From Planctomycetaceae bacterium (GTDB lineage: Bacteria; Planctomycetota; Planctomycetia; Pirellulales; Pirellulaceae): a DNA stretch of 47,560 bases. Position numbers and translations under genes: made by a program. The stretch's first letter is position 1. Each line of letters starts with the position of its first letter. Below, piece after piece: positions 8,080 through 17,077 of the stretch. The notes under the pieces were generated by a model. That model did not search any database. It saw nothing but the letters and a program-made list of their open reading frames with translations, and was not told the DNA's origin. The DNA is taken from the NCBI GenBank assembly GCA_012959465.1, contig DUDC01000012.1:1-47560 (forward strand), given 5' to 3'.

Positions 8080-10134
8080 TTACCGAGCCACTGCCACGGA
8101 CTGGTTTCCCAGGCCGTTTACATAATCGACCGTGATTCCGAAGATCTCGTCCAGAAAGAAATCGCGTTCGATTTCGTTCGAGTCACTAGCTAACTCTTTG
8201 GCCAAATCCTTTTCGACATCGCCGATCGTATCGCGCTCGGCAAAGAATTTTTTCTCGTTGAGCGGGATCGTTTTTCGATCCTTGCGTTCGTTGAACGCGT
8301 CGATGATCCGCGCCAGTTTGGTAAAGTCAGCCGATTCCTTGATTCTGGCCGCCGAGTTCACTCTCACCTGCTCGAGAACTTTGGCTTTCACCATGCTGTA
8401 GGATCGATGAGGCACTGGGTCGACTTTTCTGAACGGCACGGCAAAATCAAGATCCTCTTCACCCAACGCACGGTGCTCTGCTAGCGAGGGAATTACGACG
8501 TCGGAAAGTACGCCCCGTCGCTGCGTACTAGCGCCTTTGGGCAGATAAAACTGTTGCATCGTGATCTTCAACGCTCCGAGGTCCGGACCAAAGAACCTGG
8601 CCAGGCCTTTAACTCGGATCGGTTGCAGGCTCTGCACAGTGCCTTTTCCATGCGTCGATGGATCACCAACGATCAGCCCACGTCCGTAGTCCTGAATTGC
8701 ACCGGCCAGGATTTCGCTGGCACTCGCACTGAACTTGCTCGTGACGACCACTAATGGCCCCGCCCACACAATGCTCGGATCGTCGTCCGAATACACCTCG
8801 CGATCGCCGCTTAGGTCGCGAACTTGGACGACAGGCCCGTCAGCGATGAATAGTCCGGTGAGTGACACGGCCTCGTTGAGACTGCCACCTCCATTTTTTC
8901 GCAAGTCGACGACCACAGCGTTCACGCCCTCTTCACGGAACGAACCGATGATTCGCCGGACATCGCGTGTGGTGCTCTTGTAGTTGCGCAGGTTCCGCCG
9001 AGCGGCTTCCATGTCCATGTAGAAACTCGGTAGGTTGATTACACCTATCTTCACCACGACGCCATTGTTCTGGACTTCAAACACTTTTCCACGGGCTTCA
9101 CTTTCGCTGAGTGGCACTTTGGCGCGAACGATAATCAAGATCTTCGTTTTGGCAACGCTACCCGACTTGACCCCTAATCGGACAATCGTCTCGGGCTTGC
9201 CGCGAATGAGTTTTACAACGTCATTCAACTTCATGTCCACGATGTCTACCAACTCACCGTCGACGCCCTGTCCAACCGTTACAATGCGATCCTCCGCTTT
9301 CAACTCACCTTGCTTGGAAGCCGCGCCACCCGACAGAATCTCTTTTACGACGGTGTACCCGTCCTCCTGACTCAACCTCGCACCGATGCCCTCCAAGTTG
9401 AGGCTCATCATGATCTGAAAGTTCTCTAACGTTGATGGAGACATGTAGGAGGTATGCGGGTCGTATGCGCTCGTCATCGACGTCAGATACATTTCCAACA
9501 ACTCGTCAGAACTCGTTTGTCTCATGCGGTTGCGGAAGCTCGTGTACCGGCGGATCAGTTTGGCCGTCGCCTCTTCACTGACAATCTTGTCCGCTTTGAG
9601 GTCCAGCAAATCGTACTTCAAACGCTTTCGCCAACGGTCTCGCATCTCGGCGTCACTCGCCGCGTAATCGACCGTATCGGGGTCGAGTTGCATTGTCTCG
9701 TCTAATGTGAAGTCAAACTCTCCGGCGAGCAGCTCCTCGACTAACTTCACGCGCTCGGCGACGCGAACGCTGAAACGGTAATAGACGTCGTAGGCAAAAC
9801 GAATGTCACCGCGGTCACGAATGGCTGTCGCCAATTCCGCTTGGCTACTTTGAAATTGCTGCACATCGGCCTGAGTAAAATAGACCTTCAGTGGATCAAA
9901 GGCCTCCAGGAACTGTTTTAGACCACGCTTTGTTGTTTCATTGTCCACACGATGTCGCAACAGATGGCTGTGCTCTAACAACCTGGCGACCTCCTTGGTC
10001 ACCTCCATGTCCCGAGGCTTTGGGCCATCGATGTCCGCGGCCACCAATCGGAATACGCCGACGGTCAGCGTTGAAGCCAACATGACGGCAACGACTATAC
10101 CGGAACGACCGTGGAAGATTCTGGGAACTCGCAT
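8080..10134 (-). CDS. prc: S41 family carboxy-terminal (tail-specific) processing protease
   Basis: This 684-residue periplasmic protease degrades or trims proteins from their C-termini. It has an N-terminal signal or anchor (about 12-33), a Tsp N-terminal helical domain, a PDZ domain (about 240-335, with GIGARLSQEDGYTVV and LKAEDRIVTVGQG), then the S41 core. The catalytic dyad is Ser471 (middle Ser of FSASASEI) and Lys497 (THGKGTVQ), spaced as in E. coli Tsp with one extra residue. The C-terminal region after about 540 matches the Tsp-specific extension. Length matches Tsp (about 680). The ATG at 10134 has an excellent AGAGGAGT five bases upstream. The sigma-54 activator ends 356 bases upstream in the same direction. 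Confidence 0.94.
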   Translation of the reverse strand: MRVPRIFHGRSGIVVAVMLASTLTVGVFRLVAADIDGPKPRDMEVTKEVARLLEHSHLLRHRVDNETTKRGLKQFLEAFDPLKVYFTQADVQQFQSSQAELATAIRDRGDIRFAYDVYYRFSVRVAERVKLVEELLAGEFDFTLDETMQLDPDTVDYAASDAEMRDRWRKRLKYDLLDLKADKIVSEEATAKLIRRYTSFRNRMRQTSSDELLEMYLTSMTSAYDPHTSYMSPSTLENFQIMMSLNLEGIGARLSQEDGYTVVKEILSGGAASKQGELKAEDRIVTVGQGVDGELVDIVDMKLNDVVKLIRGKPETIVRLGVKSGSVAKTKILIIVRAKVPLSESEARGKVFEVQNNGVVVKIGVINLPSFYMDMEAARRNLRNYKSTTRDVRRIIGSFREEGVNAVVVDLRKNGGGSLNEAVSLTGLFIADGPVVQVRDLSGDREVYSDDDPSIVWAGPLVVVTSKFSASASEILAGAIQDYGRGLIVGDPSTHGKGTVQSLQPIRVKGLARFFGPDLGALKITMQQFYLPKGASTQRRGVLSDVVIPSLAEHRALGEEDLDFAVPFRKVDPVPHRSYSMVKAKVLEQVRVNSAARIKESADFTKLARIIDAFNERKDRKTIPLNEKKFFAERDTIGDVEKDLAKELASDSNEIERDFFLDEIFGITVDYVNGLGNQSVAVAR

Positions 10135-10490
10135 CGTGACTCCTCTACTGCGTCAAGTGCACGGGCGGAAAACAGCCACTCGACTTAACGCGGGACAAAT
10201 CGCATGAAAATACGTAGTTTAGATAATTTACAACCGACGGGATCCTATCGATATCCCCACAACGAGGCAAGTCGGATCTCGTCAGCTGGTCGACCCCACA
10301 CTCTTCATCGGCTTCGACATCATATACATGCCAAAATATCAACCTACCCCGGCTCCAGAAGCAAGTTTTTGGCTTCATCAATCAATCGGCGCACGAGGGG
10401 CTCAGGTATACTAGGGGCTCAGGCATATTGTCGTCAAATTGTCGAGCAAGACTTGCGAACCAATGTGGGCATGGGCCGGAATGTGGGTCG
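10135..10490. other. Intergenic gap upstream of prc
   Basis: These 356 bases lie between the sigma-54 activator stop and the prc start, both leftward, so the prc promoter is expected here. No gene is seen. A tandem 15-mer at 10396-10427 is the only obvious structure. I could not find a credible -24/-12 element for the neighbouring activator. Confidence 0.5.
10396..10427 (+). repeat. Two direct copies of a 15-base sequence
   Basis: AGGGGCTCAGGTATA (10396-10410) recurs as AGGGGCTCAGGCATA (10413-10427), one mismatch, 17-base period. It lies between the sigma-54 activator and prc. It might be a paired protein-binding site; there is no further evidence. Confidence 0.5.
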
Positions 10491-12326
10491 TCACTTGTCT
10501 CGCATACCGTATTCGTCGAGCTTCCGATAAAGCGTGGCTCGGCCAATTCCGAGCAGTTTGGCGGCATCTTGGATGTTATTTTGCGTCTTTTGCAGCGCCT
10601 GAGCGATCAGCTTTTTTTCCCAGTCAGTGAGCTTCAGGCTACCGAGATCGTCGCTGGACACGTCGCGGAGCCCAAACACATCCGACTCGATCACTTCGTC
10701 TGCCATCACCACCGCGCTGTCGATGACGTTACGTAACTGGCGTACGTTTCCAGGCCAATGGTAGGAAAGCAACGTTTGGCGAGCTTTGGGAGAGAGTTCG
10801 AGTTTTGGACGGCCGTGTTGGCGACGAAAGTGGTCGAGGAAGAAATCGACCAATGCCTCGATGTCTTCGCCGCGGTCGCGAAGCGGGGGAATAATCAGTT
10901 CGAAGACGCTCAGGCGGTAGTAAAGGTCTTCACGAAACTGTTTTGCTTTCACAAACTGCTGCAAGTCGCGATTGGTCGCAGCGACCACACGAACATCGAC
11001 TTGCACCTCTTCGGTCCCACCCACCGGATGAAAGGGATGCCCCTCGAGAATACGGAGCAGTTTGGCCTGTCCCTCCAACGTCATCTCACTGACTTCATCC
11101 AAGAACAGCGTCCCGCCATCGGCGCGTTGAAACCACCCCACATGATCAACATCGGCCCCGGTAAACGCGCCTTTCTTATGCCCAAAAAGTTGACTCTCCA
11201 TTAACTCGCGAGGGATCGCAGCGCAGTTGACCGCCAACATCGGCCGGTCGGCTCGACCACTTGCCCGGTGAATCGCAGTGCATACCAGCTCTTTCCCAGT
11301 GCCGCTTTCGCCACGAACGAGAACCGAGCCCGACGCGACCGCGAGACGTCGAATCCGCGACTTGAGAGTCTCCATTGGCGCACTCACACCAATCAACTCG
11401 TCAAAACTCGCGTTCTGTTGAACCACTCTATCGTGGTTGGCGCGAAGCACCTCTTCCTGTTGCGCCCGCGCCAAAGCAAAGGAGAGAATCTGTCCAACCG
11501 AAATGGCCATTTCAAAGTCCCGCTGCTCAAAATGGCCGCTCTCAAGATAAAGATGCAGCGCGCCAAACGTGGCGCCATCGCGCAACAACGGAATGCAGAT
11601 CGCATCGGCAAAGTGCGCCAGACTATCCGACTTGGACGAAGCAGTTTGCGTGTCAACCCAAATAGCGCGACGCCGCTCGCTCACCATGGTTGTCAGATGT
11701 TGGCTCAACTCCAATTCCTGTTGACGATCGTGAGGAATGACAGTTTTCGGTCTCAGGACCCCATCGATCAGCGACAGATAGCCGACAACAGTTGCGCCAC
11801 ACTGTGCGTGCAACAACTCCAAGGCAATTTGCAGGACTTCCACTGAATCATTAGAACGAAGCAACCGCACAGATAGTTGGTGCAGCACCAAGATCCGGTC
11901 GACGTGATCTGGGGATTTTAGCACGTCCAGGGCAACGTCCCCTGAACTGTCAAGCGCGTCCGATTCTTGCACCAAGGTCTGAGTCATCGACGCCACCGAC
12001 TCGACCGTATCGCCCGAGTTTCCCAAGCCAACTCGTGTTTCAGAAAAGGAAAACCGGCAATCGCCAACCCGCAGCACATCGCGCTCGGACATTCGAGCTT
12101 CGTCAATCTTCTGTTCGTTGACGTACGTCCCGTTGCGGCTTCCGGCGTCACGAACCCACCACTCGCCGTCTTCAAAGTGCACGACAGCATGAACTCGCGA
12201 ACAAAGCGGATCGGTCAACACGACATTGCAGTCAATGCCGCGGCCAAGTCGATTGTCTTGCGTCGTGTCCAAAGCGAAATGCTCGCCGGTCCGGGACCCT
12301 TTAATCATGGTCAGATAAGCGTTCAT
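10491..12326 (-). CDS. Sigma-54-dependent activator with FHA and GAF sensor domains
   Basis: This 611-residue transcription factor opens RNA polymerase-sigma54 complexes. Domains in order: FHA (about 22-96, with LGRG, SRVH and SRNGTYVN phosphopeptide-binding residues), GAF-like (about 145-290), AAA+ (about 310-530) with Walker A GESGTGKE (339-346), the sigma-54 contact motif GAFTGA (386-391) and Walker B GGTLFLDE (404-411), then a Fis-type helix-turn-helix ending at the C-terminus (AAKLLGIGRATLYRKL). All ATPase motifs are intact. The FHA domain suggests control by a Ser/Thr kinase rather than a two-component receiver. I chose ATG 12326, preceded by GAGGGAGA. The longer frame to 12434 adds 36 residues without FHA homology and would overlap the upstream gene. 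Confidence 0.92.
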   Translation of the reverse strand: MNAYLTMIKGSRTGEHFALDTTQDNRLGRGIDCNVVLTDPLCSRVHAVVHFEDGEWWVRDAGSRNGTYVNEQKIDEARMSERDVLRVGDCRFSFSETRVGLGNSGDTVESVASMTQTLVQESDALDSSGDVALDVLKSPDHVDRILVLHQLSVRLLRSNDSVEVLQIALELLHAQCGATVVGYLSLIDGVLRPKTVIPHDRQQELELSQHLTTMVSERRRAIWVDTQTASSKSDSLAHFADAICIPLLRDGATFGALHLYLESGHFEQRDFEMAISVGQILSFALARAQQEEVLRANHDRVVQQNASFDELIGVSAPMETLKSRIRRLAVASGSVLVRGESGTGKELVCTAIHRASGRADRPMLAVNCAAIPRELMESQLFGHKKGAFTGADVDHVGWFQRADGGTLFLDEVSEMTLEGQAKLLRILEGHPFHPVGGTEEVQVDVRVVAATNRDLQQFVKAKQFREDLYYRLSVFELIIPPLRDRGEDIEALVDFFLDHFRRQHGRPKLELSPKARQTLLSYHWPGNVRQLRNVIDSAVVMADEVIESDVFGLRDVSSDDLGSLKLTDWEKKLIAQALQKTQNNIQDAAKLLGIGRATLYRKLDEYGMRDK

Positions 12327-12408
12327 CAAACGAATCGTTCTCCCTCTCACATCATCGTCGGACGCGACACGATATATCCAAAATCCAATAGCAAATCGCG
12401 ATTGACCG

Positions 12409-13485
12409 TCAATCGCCAAACTGAGCCAACTCACATAGATTGGCGTAAAGCACGGGCTCGGGACAACTCCATACTAGGAAAAAAAGTGCTTCTCGGCACC
12501 AACGGCCGACCGGATGTCTCGCCGCGTACCCGGCGCCCTTGGCCGCCGTCATCGCCGCTTGAGTCGCGCGGAGAACAAGACTATTGGCCCGAGTGCGCAG
12601 TTCCTCGTTCGTATGCTCAGTCGATCCATCAGCCGCCGCGAGCAGCTCTCGCTCAAGCAAATCGACCTGTTGCGCGAACTCATCCGCCACTTCTAACATG
12701 TTGGGCCGACGTCGAGCCTCCTGGTTCAAATACCGACTGGCCGTTCCCGCCAAACCAGTCGCCAAGATGGAAGTCTGCAAACCACCGGTTCGACCACCGA
12801 CTCCCTGTTTCATTACCTGTTCGACAGGGCCAGCCAATACAGACGACCCGGGAATCCAAGTGTCCGAAAACTCGACCATGCCCGTCTGGCTGGCCGTCAA
12901 TGCCACCAGTTCGACATGCTGTGGAGCCTGCACTCCGGCGGATTTCGTGTCGACAACCGCCATGATCTGCCTGCTATCGCTGAGTGTCGCGCCAATCACC
13001 AACAAATCTGCCTTGCGGCCGCCGGTCACCCATGGACAGTAGCCGTTAAGCAGATAGCCGCCGTCACCACTCGGTGCAGCTTGCAGTACTGGCGCAACAT
13101 GCTGGCGGCTGGTGGTAAGATGGGAGATCCCCAGCGTCGCAAAGACGCTTCCATCCATTAGGCCGGGCAGCCATCGTTGACACTCGGTGGCCTGACTCGC
13201 AATCATGCGATTGCAGGCTCCCATACTCTGCGTGATTACGAACGTCGTCGTCAAACATGCGGCACTCAACCGCAAATAACCTCGATATATGTCAGCGGCG
13301 GACCAATCCACCCCCCCGTGTTCGAAGGGGAAGAACCAACGATAAACGCCGCTCTCGCCACACCAACGCAATTGCTCGGCAGGCCAGGCATCCGCCCCGT
13401 TCAAATCTGTCGCCGCATCGGCAAGTCGTTCACAGAGCCGATCAAGCGCCGAACTTGTTGGAGAGTCGATGGTGGTGTGGGACAT
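12409..13485 (-). CDS. Acyl-CoA dehydrogenase-family flavoprotein (divergent)
   Basis: The 358-residue product has the acyl-CoA dehydrogenase layout: an N-terminal helical domain (WFFPFEHGGVDWSA, matching the family's PEexGG region), a central beta domain (FATLGISHLTTS, GYLLNGYCPWVTGG, the G-x-K/R region before ADLLVIGA), and a C-terminal helical bundle ending LFFLVWSCPEPV. It should bind FAD and oxidise an acyl-thioester or related substrate in the cytoplasm. It is shorter than typical members (about 380) and its C-terminal motifs are weak, so substrate and even activity are uncertain. Start is ATG 13485; a GTG at 13497 in frame would add four residues. It lies 82 bases upstream of the sigma-54 activator, probably in one operon. 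Confidence 0.8.
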   Translation of the reverse strand: MSHTTIDSPTSSALDRLCERLADAATDLNGADAWPAEQLRWCGESGVYRWFFPFEHGGVDWSAADIYRGYLRLSAACLTTTFVITQSMGACNRMIASQATECQRWLPGLMDGSVFATLGISHLTTSRQHVAPVLQAAPSGDGGYLLNGYCPWVTGGRKADLLVIGATLSDSRQIMAVVDTKSAGVQAPQHVELVALTASQTGMVEFSDTWIPGSSVLAGPVEQVMKQGVGGRTGGLQTSILATGLAGTASRYLNQEARRRPNMLEVADEFAQQVDLLERELLAAADGSTEHTNEELRTRANSLVLRATQAAMTAAKGAGYAARHPVGRWCREALFFLVWSCPEPVLYANLCELAQFGD

Positions 13486-13497
13486 GAATCCGCTCAC

Positions 13498-13889
13498 ATC
13501 GTTAGGGGCGATTAGTCCGCGCGGGCGGTTGAGATGGAAAGAAACCAGAAAGTCGTTCCGCTTTCTACCAACATTTGATACAAGAACGACTTGACTTCAG
13601 ATTAGGTAAAGTATGACAATGAGGTTGATGAATCGGAATGGGTGCATGTTCCCTCGCCATGATTCTCACCTTCGTAATGGATTGCCCTCCTTCCCACCTT
13701 AGGCGTCCCAACGGGTAGAACCGGTCGACGCCCCGTGGCGTACAGCTAGCATCAGCATCATGGATTTTGCTGCGGTCATTGCTCTGGTCATACTCCCTCA
13801 AGGTAACCAGTAAAGCGACAAGACTATTGGCTCAGGTGGCAGGGTACAGACGTCGTCGTTCGGCGGCATAACAGCAAGGATGTGTAACG
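13498..13889. other. Divergent intergenic gap before the BON gene
   Basis: These 392 bases separate the leftward acyl-CoA-dehydrogenase-like gene from the rightward BON gene. A weak promoter-like pair TTGACT (13591-13596) and TATGAC (13612-13617) has only a 15-base spacer. A leftward open frame at 13565-13801 shows no family resemblance. Otherwise I see nothing recognisable. Confidence 0.45.
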
Positions 13890-14102
13890 ATGATCGATTC
13901 AACCACTTCATTGGAGATGGCTCGCCAGGCGCTTAACGAAAGTCCCATTTACGATCTTCGCAATATCGTTGTCGAAGAAGCTGGGCAAAATCTCCTGTTA
14001 AGCGGTCGGGTGGAATCATTTTACCACAAGCAATTGGCGCAGGAACTTATTCGCCACATGGTTGGCCAGGTCCGTGTGATCAACTCGATTAGTGTCGATT
14101 GA
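13890..14102 (+). CDS. Small stand-alone BON-domain protein
   Basis: The 70-residue product is a single BON domain: NIVVEEAGQNLLLSGRVESFYHKQLAQ, then GQVRVINSISVD at the end, matching the family pattern of a strand, a G-V turn, a helix and the V-x-N strand. BON domains are thought to bind membranes or small ligands; here there is no signal peptide and no partner domain, so it should be cytoplasmic. The ATG at 13890 has AAGGA nine bases upstream. The next gene (sulfatase) starts 226 bases later, so co-transcription is uncertain. Confidence 0.82.
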   Translation: MIDSTTSLEMARQALNESPIYDLRNIVVEEAGQNLLLSGRVESFYHKQLAQELIRHMVGQVRVINSISVD

Positions 14103-14328
14103 GTCAACCTCCTCGCGGCGTCCACGTATCGAACTTTCCGACGCTGCCCTGGCTCGCTGCCACCAACATCCCGCCTGGCAGATCCGATCCCTCTTCTCCG
14201 GCATTGCTTCTTCCGCCCTTCCGACATCCTGTTTGCACCATTCACCACGAAAACTCGACGCCGAAGATCACTCGCGATGGTACCATGGTGCAAACTCACC
14301 CACCGTCACCCTGAGAACCTGCCCGGCC

Positions 14329-15795
14329 ATGTCCAATCACTCGATTCTACGGAACGCCCAGTTCGCCGCCACGCTGCTGTTTGCCTTTTACTCGATCCTG
14401 CCTGTGGCGACTGGTGCACCCACGCGAAAAAACCTGGTGATCATTCAGACGGACGAGCACCACTTCGGCACTTTGGGGTGCTATGGAGGAACGATTGTCG
14501 AGACCGAGAACATCGACTGGATTGCGCGCCATGGAGATCTTTGCCAGAGGTTCTACGCTACAACGCCTGTCTGCTCCCCATCGAGAGCATCTCTAGTCTC
14601 AGGCCTCTACCCACAAAAAACGCCAGTCGTAACGAACAACATTCCATTGAATGATTCGATCGTGACGTTTGCTGAGTTGCTTCGGCGGCAGGGTTACGCG
14701 ACCGGGTACGCTGGCAAATGGCACTTAGATGGTGATGGCAAACCTCAGTGGGCTCCCAAGCGACAATTCGGTTTTGCAGACAACCGTTTCATGTTCAACC
14801 GGGGTCACTGGAAGAAGTTCGTTGATACTCCGATGGGACCGCAAGTCGGCAGCCGAAACGCCATGGACCAACCAAACTACGGGCTCGAAGGTGCCGATGA
14901 AACGTCTTTCTCGACGGACTGGTTATGCGCCAAGGCGATCGACTTTATTCACAAGAATGGGCAACGCCCATTTTGTTACATGATTGCCATCCCCGACCCG
15001 CATGGCCCCAATACGGTCAGGGCGCCGTATGACACGATGTACAAGGACGTTGAGGTGCCGATCCCTGCCACGCTAAAGAAACCTCGTGAACAAACACCCG
15101 CGTGGGGCCGCAGCACCGACGTCACTGCCGCGCAGTTACGACGTCTAATGCCTCCCTACTACGGTATGGTAAAGTGCATCGATGACAACGTGGGCCGAAT
15201 CCTGAACGCTCTGCGCGAAGAAAAAATACTTGACCAAACGATTATCGTCTTCACCTCCGACCACGGCGATCTGTGTGGAGAACACGGTCGGCTGAATAAG
15301 GGAGTACCCTATGAAGGGTCCGCTCGTATCCCGTTCTTGATTCATTGTCCGGGCAAGATCAAGGCCGGCACGGTCACCGACGAAGCGCTCTCCTGTGTTG
15401 ATTTCCTTCCGACCATCATGGACCTTTTGGACGCTCCTTATGACATCGCCGTGGACGGTCGCAACGCAGCACCTTTGTTTACCGGGAAAGCTCAATCGTG
15501 GGAGGATATCTGCTTCCTGCGAAGTACGCCGAGAGGTCCCTGGCTTGCAGTGACGACGCATCAATACAAGTTAGTCTACTCTTCCATCGAAGCACCCTGG
15601 TTGATCGACGTGGACAATGACCCACAGGAGCGAATTAACTTATTTGAGGAAGAGAAACATCGTGACCTGATTCGTGAATTGACACAGAAATTGGGTAAAT
15701 ACTGTCTAAAACACAACGACCCTTACGGCCGTCTACCTCGGATCCACGCCAGCATGAACAAGGTCCTAGACGGCCGGGTTGACAAGACAAAGTGA
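14329..15795 (+). CDS. Secreted formylglycine-dependent sulfatase
   Basis: This 488-residue enzyme of the alkaline-phosphatase superfamily hydrolyses sulfate esters, probably of polysaccharides. A signal peptide covers about 1-30 (hydrophobic LLFAFYSILPVATGA). The metal-binding aspartate is in IIQTDEHH (Asp42). The sulfatase signature CSPSR starts at Cys82, the residue converted to formylglycine, in TPVCSPSRASLVSGLYP. Further motifs are GYAGKWHL and FTSDHGDLCGEHG. The ATG at 14329 is chosen because it directly precedes the signal peptide; an open frame runs further upstream without homology. lpxK follows 63 bases downstream. No formylglycine-generating enzyme gene is in the window. Confidence 0.93.
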   Translation: MSNHSILRNAQFAATLLFAFYSILPVATGAPTRKNLVIIQTDEHHFGTLGCYGGTIVETENIDWIARHGDLCQRFYATTPVCSPSRASLVSGLYPQKTPVVTNNIPLNDSIVTFAELLRRQGYATGYAGKWHLDGDGKPQWAPKRQFGFADNRFMFNRGHWKKFVDTPMGPQVGSRNAMDQPNYGLEGADETSFSTDWLCAKAIDFIHKNGQRPFCYMIAIPDPHGPNTVRAPYDTMYKDVEVPIPATLKKPREQTPAWGRSTDVTAAQLRRLMPPYYGMVKCIDDNVGRILNALREEKILDQTIIVFTSDHGDLCGEHGRLNKGVPYEGSARIPFLIHCPGKIKAGTVTDEALSCVDFLPTIMDLLDAPYDIAVDGRNAAPLFTGKAQSWEDICFLRSTPRGPWLAVTTHQYKLVYSSIEAPWLIDVDNDPQERINLFEEEKHRDLIRELTQKLGKYCLKHNDPYGRLPRIHASMNKVLDGRVDKTK

Positions 15796-15858
15796 GTGGT
15801 TAATGAGACGGATTTCACGGCGCACAGCTGGCTCTGCATAGGATGAATTGCAGGATTC

Positions 15859-16911
15859 ATGAGTTGGGATCCCCAATGGTTGTTTGAAGTGATGAGCGGT
15901 CGCCGACGAGGCGTGTCGGCAACGGCAATGCGCGCCGCCCTGTCGCTGGCCGAGCCAGCGTATTACCTCGGTATCCAATGGAGAAATCGTCGTTTTGACA
16001 GCGGTCGTCGAGTCCCGACACGGGTTGACGTTCCCGTCGTGAGTGTGGGCAACATCACCACAGGTGGCACGGGCAAGACACCGGTGGTCGAATGGGTAGC
16101 GCGGCGACTGCGAGATTGGCAGCGCCGAGTGGTGATTATCAGCCGCGGGTATGGTGCCGAAGCTGGCGCGCAAAACGATGAGGCGATCGAGTTGGAGCAG
16201 AGCCTGCCCGACGTCCCACATCTACAGAACCCGAAACGCGTCGAGGCGGCGACCGTTGCGGTCGAAGAACTGGCGTGCGAGTGCATCGTGCTGGACGATG
16301 GATTCCAACACCGACAGTTGGGGCGCGATCTCGATATCGTGCTACTGGACGCCTTGGAACCGTTTGGATTCCAACATCTCCTGCCTCGTGGTGTCTTGCG
16401 AGAACCTCTACATAATCTGGCTCGGGCAGACTGGGTGGGCCTGTCTCGCGCAGACCTCGTCGATCGAGCCAGGCGAAAAGAAATTCGCGAGCAAGTGGCT
16501 CGCTTCGCGCCGCAAGCCCGCTGGTTCGAATTGTCCCACAAACCAATGCACTGGGAAAACGCTGCCGGCGAGTGCTTACCGCTGAGCGAATTACTGGATC
16601 GCCGCCTCTTCGCATTTTGTGGAATTGGGAACCCGGACGGGTTTCGTCAAACTCTCGAGCACCTTGACTTGGATGTCCGCGACCTACAGGTGTTTCCCGA
16701 CCACCATTCCTACTGCCGCGAAGACGTCGAGGCTTTGCTTGATCGTGTGGAGTCCACTTCTGACGCCGCATTTGTCTGTACTCGCAAGGACCTCGTCAAG
16801 CTGATGATCGATCAAATCGGCTCTGTGCCACTATGGAGCTTGCGAATCGGAATTGAATTCCAAGAGGGTGAAGACGCGCTGGAAAGCGACTTGCGACGCC
16901 TTGTGCAATAG
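15859..16911 (+). CDS. lpxK: Tetraacyldisaccharide 4'-kinase
   Basis: LpxK phosphorylates the 4' position of the lipid A disaccharide at the inner membrane. The 350-residue product has an N-terminal amphipathic/membrane region (about 20-45), the P-loop VGNITTGGTGKTP (63-75), VIISRGYG (93-99) and the family signature LDDGFQHR (145-152) with LLPRG and REP downstream. Length is slightly above E. coli LpxK (328). The ATG at 15859 has a short-spaced AGGA; an in-frame ATG twelve codons in is less likely because of the conserved N-terminus. It follows the sulfatase by 63 bases. Together with waaA it indicates lipid A biosynthesis in this organism. Confidence 0.94.
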   Translation: MSWDPQWLFEVMSGRRRGVSATAMRAALSLAEPAYYLGIQWRNRRFDSGRRVPTRVDVPVVSVGNITTGGTGKTPVVEWVARRLRDWQRRVVIISRGYGAEAGAQNDEAIELEQSLPDVPHLQNPKRVEAATVAVEELACECIVLDDGFQHRQLGRDLDIVLLDALEPFGFQHLLPRGVLREPLHNLARADWVGLSRADLVDRARRKEIREQVARFAPQARWFELSHKPMHWENAAGECLPLSELLDRRLFAFCGIGNPDGFRQTLEHLDLDVRDLQVFPDHHSYCREDVEALLDRVESTSDAAFVCTRKDLVKLMIDQIGSVPLWSLRIGIEFQEGEDALESDLRRLVQ

Positions 16912-16975
16912 CTTGTTTTCCGACCGCCGAAGAGAGTCACTTTGGAGAATTGTCATGTTACGGGTCGCTAGAAAA

Positions 16976-16993
16976 GCGGTGACAAGTCACCGC
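16976..16993. repeat. 18-base palindromic repeat unit
   Basis: GCGGTGACAAGTCACCGC has two perfect 8-base arms around AA. Flanks AAAA on the left and ACTCCAAAT on the right complete a unit that I recall as common between planctomycete genes (memory only). It sits 64 bases after the lpxK stop and at the decayed 3' end of a broken leftward gene. It could act as a transcript-end hairpin for either direction. Confidence 0.6.
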
Positions 16994-17077
16994 ACTCCAA
17001 ATCTTGTAGACAGCTGCGGTGGATCCTTCTAGAGAATGGGTCCGATCGTCCAGGGCACAAACTCCTCGTCTCCAAGA

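Noticed and set aside
13565-13801. Leftward 78-codon open frame in the gap before the BON gene
   Set aside because: There is no ribosome site, no recognisable domain and odd composition.
14092-14328. Upstream extension of the sulfatase frame
   Set aside because: The 79 extra codons have no homology, overlap the BON stop and would bury the signal peptide that begins at 14329.
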